A DNA stretch of 64,000 nucleotides from Bradyrhizobium archetypum (lineage in GTDB: Bacteria; Pseudomonadota; Alphaproteobacteria; Rhizobiales; Xanthobacteraceae). Of this stretch, positions 9,366 through 17,775 are shown piece after piece. The stretch spans positions 124,001 to 188,000 of the forward strand of contig NZ_JAAVLW010000002.1 in NCBI RefSeq assembly GCF_013114835.1, given 5' to 3'. A program made the translations under genes and the position numbers. Each line of letters starts with the position of its first letter. The stretch's first letter is position 1. The notes beneath the pieces are model-generated. The model made no database searches, was not told where the DNA came from, and worked only from the letters and a program-made list of their open reading frames with translations.

Positions 9366-9833
9366 CTAATCGTGGTCCGGATGCTGGTGGCTGACGATGG
9401 TCGCCATCTTCTCCGGCCCGTAATTCTGCATCGTGGTCTGGCTCGGCAGGTTGGCGATGCCGACTACCCAGCCGAGCCGGGATTCGGTTCCATATTGGCG
9501 CGTGGGCACCACCCGGTCGGGGCGGTCGAACGTGCCGGTCATGATCTCGATCCGCGGGCCGCCGATTAGCCGGTAGGTCAGCGGCGTGCCGCAGGCCGCG
9601 CAAAAATCGCGTTCGGCGATGGAGGAGGACTGGAATGACGCCGGCTTGCCGCGGGTCCAGGTGAAATGCTCGTGCTCGATATCAGCGAGGGAGGCAAAGG
9701 GCGCGCCCGATGCCTTCTGGCACATCCGGCAATGGCAAATGCTGACCTTGGTCGGTACTTTCGACATCGCAAAGCGGATGGCGCCGCACTGGCAACCGCC
9801 AGTCAGGACCGTCTTGTGGTTGTTTTCTGTCAT
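9366..9833 (-). CDS. GFA (glutathione-dependent formaldehyde-activating enzyme)-like zinc protein
   Basis: The 155-residue protein has the beta-tent GFA/CENP-V zinc pattern: GGCQCGAIRF, then CHCRMCQKASGAPF, then FCAACGTPLTYR. Seven Cys are placed to bind one structural and one catalytic-type zinc. Gfa was proposed to condense formaldehyde with glutathione, but most homologues have no demonstrated activity, so the substrate is unknown. The ATG at 9833 overlaps the mutA stop by 4 bp (ATGA), so it is translationally coupled to mutA and nested between the two mutase subunit genes. Confidence 0.85.
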   Translation of the reverse strand: MTENNHKTVLTGGCQCGAIRFAMSKVPTKVSICHCRMCQKASGAPFASLADIEHEHFTWTRGKPASFQSSSIAERDFCAACGTPLTYRLIGGPRIEIMTGTFDRPDRVVPTRQYGTESRLGWVVGIANLPSQTTMQNYGPEKMATIVSHQHPDHD

Positions 9834-11716
9834 GCTTGCTCCATCCTCCGCCAGGCTTCCTGCAGCATCGCCAGCGCGTCGCCGCCGGCAGAAATGAAAT
9901 CGCCAACGCCGGCCGCGCGCAGCGCGGCCTCCTGCTCGCCGGGCCGCCCTGCCAGATAGATATGTTTCGCGCCGGCAGCTTGAAGGGCCTTGGCGGCCTC
10001 CCCCGCGTGTTCCGCATAGACCTTGTCGGACGAACATAGGCAGGCGATCACGGCGCCCGATGCCTTGAACGCAGCGGCGAGCGCCGCAGGATCGGCAAAA
10101 CCTTGCGTGTCGAGCGCCTCGATGCCCCCGGTCTCGAAGAAGCTTTTGGCGAAAGTGGCGCGGGCGGTGAAATCGGCGGGTGTGCCGAGATTGGCAAGGA
10201 AGATTGTTGGCCGAGCGCCTGACGTCTTGAGCTTTTCGTCCGATTTTTCGCGCAGCGCCTCGAACGGTGCGGCGAGCCGGATGGGTGGCAGCGGATCGAA
10301 CTTGAATTTCGCCTCGCCATAGGGCGGCAGCACGACCGGCGTGGCGTCGAGCACGGCGATCTCGTCTTCATGCAGGTTCGGGAATTCGCTGGCGCCGGTC
10401 AGCACGTGTCTGCGCTTGGCGATATTGGCCTCGCGTGCAGCCCGCGTCGACGCGACCTTTTTCTGGATCAGGTTCTGCTGGAGCGCGGCGAAGATACCGC
10501 CGGCCCGTTCGATCTCCTGAAACAGCGACCATGCGGTTTCGCAGAGTTGCCCCGTCAATGTTTCGATGCCGCCGGAGCCGGCCGCGGGATCGGTTACCTT
10601 GGCGAGGTTGGACTCTTCCAACAGCACCAGTTGCGTGTTGCGCGCGATGCGCCGCGCGAACGGATCGGGCAGGCCCAGCGCCAGCGTATGCGGCAACACG
10701 GTGATGGCGTTGGCACCGCCGAGACCCGCGGAGAAGGTCGCCATCGTGGCGCGCAGCATGTTCACATAGGCGTCGCGCTGCGTCAGCATGCGCCAAGCGG
10801 TATCGGCCGTGACGAACAGCGGCTTGGACGTCAATCCGCAGGCCTGTTCGATCCGCGCCCAGAGCAACCGCAGCGCACGGAATTTTGCCAGCGTCAAAAA
10901 CTGGTCGGCGTCGGCGGCAAGCCGCGCATAGACCATGCCTTGTGCGTCTTCGAGCGAAATGCCCGTCTCTTCGATCGCGCGCAAGTAAGCGACACCGCAA
11001 GCCAGCGCGAACGCCAATTCCTGGACTTCCGATCCGCCGGCATCATGGATCACCCGTCCATCTGCCGCGGCGAGCGGCCCCTTGAAGCCCATCACGGCGA
11101 GGCCCTGGATCGCGCCGGTGACCGCGGGCACGATCTCATCCCAGCTATAGGGACTGAACCCCCACACCGCAGCGGATCCGAGCGGATCGAGGCCGAAGCG
11201 GATGTCGCAGGCTGCAGGATCGAGACCCCTGCGCTTGATATATTCGGCGACGTGGTTAGCGGCCATTCGCGACTGGGGACCGATCTGCAGCTCGACGCCG
11301 ATGCCGGCGTCGAGATAGACGCCATCAAGGACTTGTGCGACCGCCTCCGCCGACGGATCGATCCCGAAACCACGGGCGCCATTGGCGCCGGCGAACACCA
11401 GCGTCAGTCCCGTCGCACCATTCTCCAGGTCGTGCAGCGCCTGCGCGTTCGCCACTTTCGCATCGGGATGGTCGATCCGTTGCATGATCTGCCAGGGCGC
11501 AGCGGCGGCTCGGCCGGCGACCGGCATGGCGCCTTGGGCGCGGCGATAGATCGGATCGATTTTCAGCCCGTCGGACGTCTTGCTGACCAGCTTTTCGAAC
11601 GGCGCGCCTTTCAGCACCCCGTCGACCAGCTTGCGCCAGTCCTCGTAGGTCGCCTGCGGAAATTCCCCGGCCAATGTCAGCTCGTCGGTATTGGTCATCC
11701 GGCCCATTATTCCCAT
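9830..11716 (-). CDS. mutA: Methylmalonyl-CoA mutase small (beta) subunit
   Basis: About 628 residues related to MutB but non-catalytic. It keeps a barrel domain (FPQATYEDWRKLVDGVLKG, then DPIYRR, and a LDPLGSAAVWGFSPYSWDEI region) and a degenerate C-terminal B12-like domain (PTIFLANLGTPADFTARATF) without the DxHxxG cobalt-ligand motif, as expected of MutA in heterodimeric mutases. Candidate starts are ATG 11716 (MGIMGRMTNTDE) and ATG 11698 (MTNTDE); neither has a strong ribosome site. Still longer readings enter folK and are rejected. The gene follows folK by 73 bp and overlaps the GFA start by 4 bp. Confidence 0.93.
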   Translation of the reverse strand: MGIMGRMTNTDELTLAGEFPQATYEDWRKLVDGVLKGAPFEKLVSKTSDGLKIDPIYRRAQGAMPVAGRAAAAPWQIMQRIDHPDAKVANAQALHDLENGATGLTLVFAGANGARGFGIDPSAEAVAQVLDGVYLDAGIGVELQIGPQSRMAANHVAEYIKRRGLDPAACDIRFGLDPLGSAAVWGFSPYSWDEIVPAVTGAIQGLAVMGFKGPLAAADGRVIHDAGGSEVQELAFALACGVAYLRAIEETGISLEDAQGMVYARLAADADQFLTLAKFRALRLLWARIEQACGLTSKPLFVTADTAWRMLTQRDAYVNMLRATMATFSAGLGGANAITVLPHTLALGLPDPFARRIARNTQLVLLEESNLAKVTDPAAGSGGIETLTGQLCETAWSLFQEIERAGGIFAALQQNLIQKKVASTRAAREANIAKRRHVLTGASEFPNLHEDEIAVLDATPVVLPPYGEAKFKFDPLPPIRLAAPFEALREKSDEKLKTSGARPTIFLANLGTPADFTARATFAKSFFETGGIEALDTQGFADPAALAAAFKASGAVIACLCSSDKVYAEHAGEAAKALQAAGAKHIYLAGRPGEQEAALRAAGVGDFISAGGDALAMLQEAWRRMEQA

Positions 11717-11789
11717 GGTCGTCGCTTGATTGGCCGGAAATTGCCACGGGGCGGCCGCCAAGCCAAACGGTTGTTTTGGTCTTTTGGGC

Positions 11790-12281
11790 TCAGTCGAGGT
11801 CGGGCAGCCGCTGGATACCCGCGGTTGAAAGCTGCGCCAGCGCGTCGTTGACGCGGCGTCCTGCAATGACACGATCTGGTGCGATCTCGGCCAGTGGCAC
11901 CAGCACGAACGCGCGCTCGAAAACCCTCGGATGCGGCAGCGTCAGTTCCGGCTTGTCGAGCCTGACGTCATCATAGGCGATCAGGTCGAGGTCGAGGGTG
12001 CGCGGTCCCCAGCGGGTCTCGTGCGCGCGGTCGCGGCCGAATTTTTTCTCGATCTTGTGCAGCGTGAATAGCAACGCATGTGGATCGAGCGTAGTCTCGA
12101 TCTCGATGCAGGCGTTGGTAAAGGGCGCTTGGTCTTCGTCGCCCCAGGGCGGGGTGGTGTAGTCAGCGGATCGCGCGAGCAGGGCGGCTTGAGTCATGCC
12201 GCAGATGTTGGCGATGGCTTTCCGGAATGTCGTGCGGACATCGCCGACATTGCCGCCGAGCGCGATCAGCACATTTGCCAT
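11790..12281 (-). CDS. folK: 6-hydroxymethyl-7,8-dihydropterin pyrophosphokinase
   Basis: The 163-residue enzyme transfers pyrophosphate from ATP to hydroxymethyl-dihydropterin in folate synthesis. Signatures: N-terminal IALGGNVGD, the pterin-contact region SADYTTPPWG with FTNACIEIET, KIEKKFGR, and the HPPK signature RWGPRTLDLDLI. It is the third gene of folP-folB-folK: its ATG at 12281 follows the folB stop by one base. The order places the kinase downstream of aldolase and synthase although it acts between them. Length and motifs are standard. Confidence 0.96.
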   Translation of the reverse strand: MANVLIALGGNVGDVRTTFRKAIANICGMTQAALLARSADYTTPPWGDEDQAPFTNACIEIETTLDPHALLFTLHKIEKKFGRDRAHETRWGPRTLDLDLIAYDDVRLDKPELTLPHPRVFERAFVLVPLAEIAPDRVIAGRRVNDALAQLSTAGIQRLPDLD

Positions 12282-12282
12282 G

Positions 12283-12660
12283 TCAGGGCGATGGCCGCTT
12301 GCGCATGAGCACGACACCGACATCCTCGAAGATTTCGGCGATCGGCGCATGCGGCTTGTGGACCGTAACCTTGACCGCATGGACGCGTGGGAACGCCGCG
12401 AAAATCGAGTCCGAAACGGCGCCGGCGGCGCGCTCCAAAAGCTTGTAATTGGTGTTCGTAAACGCGGCGGTCGCGGTCTCGACGACGCTGGCATAAGACA
12501 CGGTGTCGGACAGGCGATCCGAGTGCGAAGATTCTGACAAATCGACCGAGAGTTCGAGATCGATCACGAACCGTTGTCCGACTTTGGTCTCGTGCTCCAT
12601 CACGCCGTGGCGGGCGTGGATCACGACGCCAGTGATGAAGATCGTATCGCTCATTGACAT
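12283..12660 (-). CDS. folB: Dihydroneopterin aldolase
   Basis: The 125-residue enzyme cleaves dihydroneopterin to hydroxymethyl-dihydropterin and glycolaldehyde. Visible motifs are ITGVVIHARHGVMEHE at the N-terminus with the conserved Glu of the HGVxxxE region, GQRFVIDLEL, DTVSYASV, LLERAAGAVSDSI and VTVHKPHAPI. The first ATG (12660) overlaps folP by 10 bp; a second ATG at 12654 gives the classic 4-bp ATGA overlap and is an equally good start. The extra C-terminal MRKRPSP tail is unremarkable. Confidence 0.95.
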   Translation of the reverse strand: MSMSDTIFITGVVIHARHGVMEHETKVGQRFVIDLELSVDLSESSHSDRLSDTVSYASVVETATAAFTNTNYKLLERAAGAVSDSIFAAFPRVHAVKVTVHKPHAPIAEIFEDVGVVLMRKRPSP

Positions 12661-13508
12661 TCCCTGATTGCCGCCGCCACGCGCAGCGCCTGTACGGTTT
12701 CGGCGACGTCATGCGCCCGGATAATTCGCGCGCCGTTCTGGGCCGCCAGCAGATGGGCTGCGATCGAGCCGCCAAGGCGTTGATCCGGTTCCGATGGCGT
12801 CACCGTGCTGATGAAACGCTTGCGCGAGGCGCCGACCAATAACGGCAGTCCGAACGACTGCAGTTCGCCGAGCCGCGCCAGCGCGGTCATGCTCTGCTCG
12901 GGCGTCTTGCCGAAGCCGATACCGGGGTCGAGCACAATTCTGTCGGATGAAATTCCGCCCTTGGCCGCGATGTCGAGCGATTTCGCAAAGAAGGCGGCGA
13001 TATCCTGCATGATGTCGATCGCAGGATCAGCGTGCTCGCGGTTATGCATGACGATGATCGGCGCGCCGCGCTCGCCGACCAGTCCGGCCATGCCGGAATC
13101 GCGCTGTAGGCCCCAGACGTCATTGGCGATGGCCGCGCCCTGGTCGAGCGCCCAGGCAACGACGGCCGATTTCATGCTGTCGATCGAAACGGGGACGCCG
13201 AGCGCCACGACATCAGCCAGCACCGGCTGCAGGCGCTTCAATTCTTCTTCAGCCGAGACCGGTTCCGAGCCGTAGGGCCGGGTAGATTCCGCGCCGATGT
13301 CGATGATGTCGGCGCCCTCGGCGATCATCCGCCGGGCCTGGGCCAGCGCGCGCTCGGGGGCGGCGAACTGTCCGCCGTCTGAGAATGAATCGGGTGTCAC
13401 GTTCAGTACGCCCATCACCGCCGGATAGGGCTTGGACAGCAGCGCAGGCAGCACCGGACGACCGGCCGAACCGGTCACGGCGGGAGGTCTGGGCTTGGCT
13501 GCGATCAT
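12651..13508 (-). CDS. folP: Dihydropteroate synthase
   Basis: The 285-residue TIM-barrel enzyme condenses hydroxymethyl-dihydropterin pyrophosphate with p-aminobenzoate; it is the sulfonamide target. Motifs are VMGVLNVTPDSFSDGG, GADIIDIGAESTRP, ANDVWGLQRD, VLDPGIGFGKTPEQ (pterin site) and GASRKRFI (PABA/pyrophosphate side). It is the first gene of the folate run and probably carries the promoter for folP-folB-folK and perhaps mutA-GFA-mutB. The N-terminus has about 25 variable residues before the barrel. Confidence 0.96.
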   Translation of the reverse strand: MIAAKPRPPAVTGSAGRPVLPALLSKPYPAVMGVLNVTPDSFSDGGQFAAPERALAQARRMIAEGADIIDIGAESTRPYGSEPVSAEEELKRLQPVLADVVALGVPVSIDSMKSAVVAWALDQGAAIANDVWGLQRDSGMAGLVGERGAPIIVMHNREHADPAIDIMQDIAAFFAKSLDIAAKGGISSDRIVLDPGIGFGKTPEQSMTALARLGELQSFGLPLLVGASRKRFISTVTPSEPDQRLGGSIAAHLLAAQNGARIIRAHDVAETVQALRVAAAIRECQ

Positions 13509-13592
13509 GCGGTCGCTTTGCGCGGTCCGCGGCAGGGAGTCAAGGCGGGAGTGTGGCCCCGCGCCGGCTCCAGCGGCTCTAAAGGTTGATCT

Positions 13593-14000
13593 TCAATAAC
13601 TGATCTTGGGCGGAAGCTTGCGCGCCTGCTCGATCAGTTGCTCGACCGATCTTTCGGAGGGCAGAACCCGAACGAGTTTACGTTTTATGTTCACGTCTTT
13701 CATGTTCTGGGCGAGCCGCGCCGGATTGCGGTGGGCGAGCTCGCGTACCGTGGTGACGCCGGCCGCGCGTACCAAGCCCACCTTGGCCTTGCCCATTCCG
13801 GGAATGCGCATGTAGTCGGAAAAATTGGCCCATTCGAGCAGTTGCTGCTCGCTGATGCCGGTCTTCGCCGACAGCGCCTTGCGCCCCTTCACTGTGCGCG
13901 CCGCTTCCAGCAGCGCATCCGTGGTACGAATGCCCAACGATTTGAGTTTCGAGGCAGAGTAGGCGGTCAAGCCTTCGATCTCGGAAAGGGGATAGGTCAT
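13593..14000 (-). CDS. DUF4332 helix-hairpin-helix protein
   Basis: The 135-residue protein consists of two helix-hairpin-helix-like repeats: IEGLTAYSASKLKSLGIRTT at the N-terminus and IPGMGKAKVGLVRAAGVTTV in the middle, the pattern of DUF4332. Such repeats usually bind DNA or other nucleic acid non-specifically. The ATG at 14000 opens MTYPLSEIEGL; the longer in-frame reading adds unrelated residues. It is followed by folP in the same direction after 84 bp. No enzyme activity is indicated. Confidence 0.75.
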   Translation of the reverse strand: MTYPLSEIEGLTAYSASKLKSLGIRTTDALLEAARTVKGRKALSAKTGISEQQLLEWANFSDYMRIPGMGKAKVGLVRAAGVTTVRELAHRNPARLAQNMKDVNIKRKLVRVLPSERSVEQLIEQARKLPPKISY

Positions 14001-14055
14001 GATACCGGATGAAAAAAGAATGTGCCCAGGCCGAATGTGCTCACCAGTGTGCGTG

Positions 14056-14421
14056 CTATGCGAACTGGCTGAGGCCCGGCGTCCCTGAAATGATTTCGCC
14101 CATGTGATCAGCTCCGATTTTGTCGCGGCCGAACCTGAAAAGTTCACGCGCCACGCTTTGAATCTCGCTCATGCCCAGCCCGAGCGCCATCAGCCTGGTG
14201 CCGACCGCCATCAGGCCTCCGCCCATCAATTTCGAGAAACCACCATTGCTGCCGGAGGCGGCAATCGCAGCTTCAGCACCCGGAATTTGGTCGATCAGAG
14301 CCTCAACTTTCTCGGAGGGCCCCTCGTTACGCAGAAAGGCCAGAACGATTCCGATGGTTTTTTCAGCGACAACACTGTCGATGCCGGCCTTGGAGGCCAG
14401 CCGCCCAATCAGTTCGTCCAT
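14056..14421 (-). CDS. Small helical protein resembling DUF2267/DUF2780 family
   Basis: The 121-residue protein starts MDELIGRLASKAGID and has an amphipathic helical N-terminal half (VAEKTIGIVLAFL), a glycine-rich centre (SGSNGGFSKLMGGGLMAVG) and a helical C-terminal half ending in GEIISGTPGLSQFA. The arrangement recalls the DUF2267/DUF2780 small helical families, but I cannot place it firmly. No signal peptide or enzymatic motif is seen. It is the first gene of a minus-strand run and diverges from the HerA-like ATPase across 325 bp. Confidence 0.6.
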   Translation of the reverse strand: MDELIGRLASKAGIDSVVAEKTIGIVLAFLRNEGPSEKVEALIDQIPGAEAAIAASGSNGGFSKLMGGGLMAVGTRLMALGLGMSEIQSVARELFRFGRDKIGADHMGEIISGTPGLSQFA

Positions 14422-14746
14422 ATTTGCCCCGTCCCCAACCGGGTTTACCCGGTCGCTTGCTTGTGGATTGATCTTGATCGCCTGCGCTCTGAATTACAAG
14501 CGACCAACACGGTTTTGGTTCTACATCGCGCTGCGAGTGTTGCAGCAATGCAAGAGTGAATGCCCCATTCACACGAACTTATTGCGCTGCGCTCGCGGCT
14601 TCCCGCCAAAAGACTGGAATAAGTATGAGAAACGCGAGCAACGAGGCGAGCGAACGCTCACATGTGCACCGCTGATGGTTTCAATCGACGGGCAGTATGC
14701 GATATGATTGCGAACCAAACCTCCCGATGCGCGAAGAGGCGATGCG
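14422..14746. other. Intergenic region between divergent genes
   Basis: These 325 bases separate the minus-strand small helical protein from the plus-strand HerA-like ATPase and must hold both promoters. A purine-rich GAAGAGGCGATGCG precedes the ATG at 14747. Open readings through it have no recognisable product. I see no repeat, terminator or known operator. Confidence 0.5.
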
Positions 14747-16372
14747 ATGGCGACGACCGATAACAAGACAGCCGATACCGACGAGAAGATTTTCATCGGA
14801 AAGGGCGATGAGACGGCCTGGCTGACGCTGGCGCTGGCCAATCGGCATGGCCTTATCACCGGTGCGACCGGAACCGGCAAGACCGTATCGTTACAGGTAA
14901 TGGCGGAGGGTTTTGCCCGCGCAGGCGTTCCTGTGTTTGCGGCCGACATCAAGGGCGATCTGTCCGGTATTTCTGAAGTCGGCGAGGCCAAGGACTTCAT
15001 CCTCAAGCGCGCCGGTGAGATGGGCCTCAACTTCCAGCCCGATCAGTTCTCGACCGTGTTCTGGGACGTGTTCGGCGAGCAGGGCCATCCGGTTCGCGCC
15101 ACGGTTACGGAAATGGGTCCGCTCTTGCTGTCGCGGATGCTCGATTTGAACGACGTGCAGGAAGGGGTTCTCAACGTCGCATTTCGTGTGGCGGATGAAA
15201 ATGGTCTGACGCTGATCGACATGAAGGACTTGCGGTCACTCCTGGATGCGATCGCGCCTGCCGGCGGCAAGAAGGGACCGGACGACGAGGTGGATGAACT
15301 CGCCGAAATCCGAAAGGCGGCGCAGACCTATGGCAATGTCAGCAAGGCGACGATCGGGACCATTCAGCGTCAGCTACTGGTGCTGGAAAACCAGGGCGGA
15401 ACGAAATTCTTTGGCGAGCCGGCGCTGTTGCTGAAGGATTTCATGAAGACCGACAGCGATGGCCGGGGAGTGGTCAATATTCTGGTCGCCGACAAGCTGA
15501 TGCAGAACCCGAGACTCTACGCGACCTTCCTGCTGTGGATGCTGTCGGAATTGTTTGAGGAATTGCCTGAGGCCGGAGACCTGCCGAAGCCGAAACTGGT
15601 GTTCTTCTTCGATGAGGCGCATTTGTTGTTCAACGATGCGCCGAAGGCGCTGTTGGACAAGATCGAGCAGGTCGTCCGGCTGATCCGCTCCAAGGGCATC
15701 GGCGTCTATTTCGTTACGCAAAACCCGATCGACGTGCCAGACAAGGTGCTCGCCCAATTGGGCAACCGCGTACAGCACGCACTGCGCGCCTTCACACCGC
15801 GCGACCAAAAGGCGGTGAACGCTGCAGCGCAGACCTTCCGGCCCAATCCCAAGCTCGATACCGCGCGCGTCATCATGGAACTTGGCAAGGGCGAAGCGCT
15901 GGTGTCGTTCCTCGAAGGCGGCGGCACGCCGACTATGGTCGAGCGCGTCATGATCCGGCCGCCGACGGCACGGATCGGGCCGATCACGCCGGAAGAGCGC
16001 AAGGCGATCATGAGCAAGAGCCCGGTCAAGGGCAAATACGACACCGCGGTCGATGCCGAATCCGCCTATGAGATGCTGCAGAAGCGCGTGGCCGGAACGG
16101 CCGCGCCTGCCAATGGAACGGAGGGCGGCGGAGGCGGCGGGGGAATCCTCGGCCAGATCGGTTCGATTGTCGGCACGATCTTCGGCACCAACGTCAAGCG
16201 CGGCCGGCTCTCGACAGGCCAGGTCATCGCGAGGGACGTGACGCGGTCCGTCACCAACAAGGTGGTCGGCGGCATCGTGGCCGATCTCGGCAAGTCGGTC
16301 GGCGGATCGCTCGGCAGTTCGGTCGGACGCGCGTTGGTGCGCGGTGCGCTCGGCGGATTGCTGCGGCGATAA
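14747..16372 (+). CDS. HerA-like / DUF853 P-loop ATPase
   Basis: The 541-residue protein belongs to the bacterial DUF853 (YjgR) branch of HerA-FtsK ATPases. Walker A GATGTGKT lies near residues 41-48, Walker B VFFFDEAHLLF near residue 290, and a later FVTQNPIDVPDKVLAQLGNR is typical of the helicase-like core. A glycine-rich linker (GTEGGGGGGGILGQIG) precedes a C-terminal tail rich in Gly/Ser/Val. HerA proteins translocate DNA, but this branch has no established substrate. ATG 14747 was preferred over a TTG 39 bases upstream because of the AGAGG just before it. Confidence 0.88.
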   Translation: MATTDNKTADTDEKIFIGKGDETAWLTLALANRHGLITGATGTGKTVSLQVMAEGFARAGVPVFAADIKGDLSGISEVGEAKDFILKRAGEMGLNFQPDQFSTVFWDVFGEQGHPVRATVTEMGPLLLSRMLDLNDVQEGVLNVAFRVADENGLTLIDMKDLRSLLDAIAPAGGKKGPDDEVDELAEIRKAAQTYGNVSKATIGTIQRQLLVLENQGGTKFFGEPALLLKDFMKTDSDGRGVVNILVADKLMQNPRLYATFLLWMLSELFEELPEAGDLPKPKLVFFFDEAHLLFNDAPKALLDKIEQVVRLIRSKGIGVYFVTQNPIDVPDKVLAQLGNRVQHALRAFTPRDQKAVNAAAQTFRPNPKLDTARVIMELGKGEALVSFLEGGGTPTMVERVMIRPPTARIGPITPEERKAIMSKSPVKGKYDTAVDAESAYEMLQKRVAGTAAPANGTEGGGGGGGILGQIGSIVGTIFGTNVKRGRLSTGQVIARDVTRSVTNKVVGGIVADLGKSVGGSLGSSVGRALVRGALGGLLRR

Positions 16373-16446
16373 GCAATGAAAGGGAAGTGGCAGCCAGTGC
16401 GCGTGAAGAATTGCGGCTTAGTCTCCTCTGAATCCGGAACGAGCGC

Positions 16447-17769
16447 GTGCTGAGATATCCGTCGTTACGAAGGCCGCTCGATATCCTGTTTCTGGTCTGC
16501 TGCATCGCCTTGACGGCCGACGTGCTGGTCCCGGAAATCTGGGGCAACGGCAAGACCAAGGACTACCCGCTGTGGTTCTGGGCCGGCCAGCAGGTGCTGC
16601 AGGGCAGGAATCTCTACCCCGAAAATCCCGCAAGCTATTTCGAGTTCATCTATCCGCCGCTATCTGCGGTGCTGCTTGCGATCCCGAGCTGGTTCGGCAA
16701 GATCCCGCTCTATCTCTGCCTCTCGTTCCTCAACATCGTTGCGTGGTGGACGACGGCACAGTTCTCGCACGCGATGGCGGGATCGGGGCACAAGCCCGGG
16801 CCCTGGCTGGAAGCGCTGCCGGGCTTCGTCACCATCACCTTCGTGTTCGACATGTTCGATCTCGGCCAGCCGAACCTCGTGCTGCTGGCGCTGATGCTCT
16901 ACGGTTTCTGGCTGTTGCGGGACCAGCGCGGCTGGATGGCAGGCAGCATGTTTGCGCTCGCCACCGCCATCAAGGTGTTTCCGGTGGCGGTGTTGCCGTA
17001 TCTCGTGTGGCGCCGGCAGTGGGCGGCGGCGGCCAGCATGTTGATCTTCATCGGCCTGTTTCTGTTCGTGCTGCCGGCGCCGTTTCGCGGCTTCCAGCAC
17101 AATTTCACGGAGCTGAAGACCTGGTACCAGGGCATGGTTGGGTCGAGTTCGGAGAAGGGATTCGGCCAGCGCGACGAGCAGAACTGGTCGTGGGTCAACC
17201 AGTCGATCATCGCGGTGACGCACCGGCTGACGCGGCCCGTGAACTACAATCAGGACAATCCGGCCAAGCCGGTGCGAACCATGAACGTAGTCGATCTTGA
17301 TTTCAGAACGGCGAACTGGATCGTGCTGGCGATCTCGCTTGCGGTCGGGTTCGGCTATCTTGCGGTGATGCCACCGGCGTCGCGTCGCACGGAACGTTCG
17401 GATGCCGAAGAGCTCGGCATCCTGTTTTGCCTGATCACCGTGGCTTCGCCGCTCGCTCGCCAGTATTACTTTCTGTGGCTGTTTTTTCCGATCACCGTGT
17501 TGCTCCACCGCGCCGCTTATGATCCGCGCCCGGCGGTTAAAACCGGAACCTGGACGTTGCTTGCCATTGCGGGCGGCTTGCTGTGCCTGTCGCTGCCGCT
17601 GTTTCCGGTTGATCTGCAGGCCTATGGCAACAATCTTGCCGCTACGATCGTGCTCGCAGCGGGGCTCGTCTGGCACCTGCGCCATCCGCCTGCTGCGGAT
17701 GCCGCCTTGCCTCAGCCCGCAGGCAAGCTACAACTTGATGCCAATAACAAGGCTCACAGCCAGGGATAA
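16447..17769 (+). CDS. Polyprenyl-phosphate-dependent glycosyltransferase, GT87 (DUF2029)
   Basis: The 440-residue integral membrane protein has about nine to ten membrane segments and DUF2029/GT87 signatures: an early loop with KDYPLWFWAGQQVLQGRNLY, then IYPPLSAVLLAIP, GQPNLVLLALM and IKVFPVAVLPYLVWRR. GT87 enzymes use lipid-linked sugars on the periplasmic face (mycobacterial mannosyltransferases are the known examples); the acceptor here is unknown. The start is GTG at 16447. It is followed after 6 bp by the M20 dipeptidase gene in the same direction; the pairing has no obvious metabolic logic. Confidence 0.85.
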   Translation: MLRYPSLRRPLDILFLVCCIALTADVLVPEIWGNGKTKDYPLWFWAGQQVLQGRNLYPENPASYFEFIYPPLSAVLLAIPSWFGKIPLYLCLSFLNIVAWWTTAQFSHAMAGSGHKPGPWLEALPGFVTITFVFDMFDLGQPNLVLLALMLYGFWLLRDQRGWMAGSMFALATAIKVFPVAVLPYLVWRRQWAAAASMLIFIGLFLFVLPAPFRGFQHNFTELKTWYQGMVGSSSEKGFGQRDEQNWSWVNQSIIAVTHRLTRPVNYNQDNPAKPVRTMNVVDLDFRTANWIVLAISLAVGFGYLAVMPPASRRTERSDAEELGILFCLITVASPLARQYYFLWLFFPITVLLHRAAYDPRPAVKTGTWTLLAIAGGLLCLSLPLFPVDLQAYGNNLAATIVLAAGLVWHLRHPPAADAALPQPAGKLQLDANNKAHSQG

Positions 17770-17775
17770 TCAGCC

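Noticed and set aside
10370..11851. 493-residue open reading antisense to mutA
   Set aside because: Shadow of a strongly supported gene; no recognisable motif.
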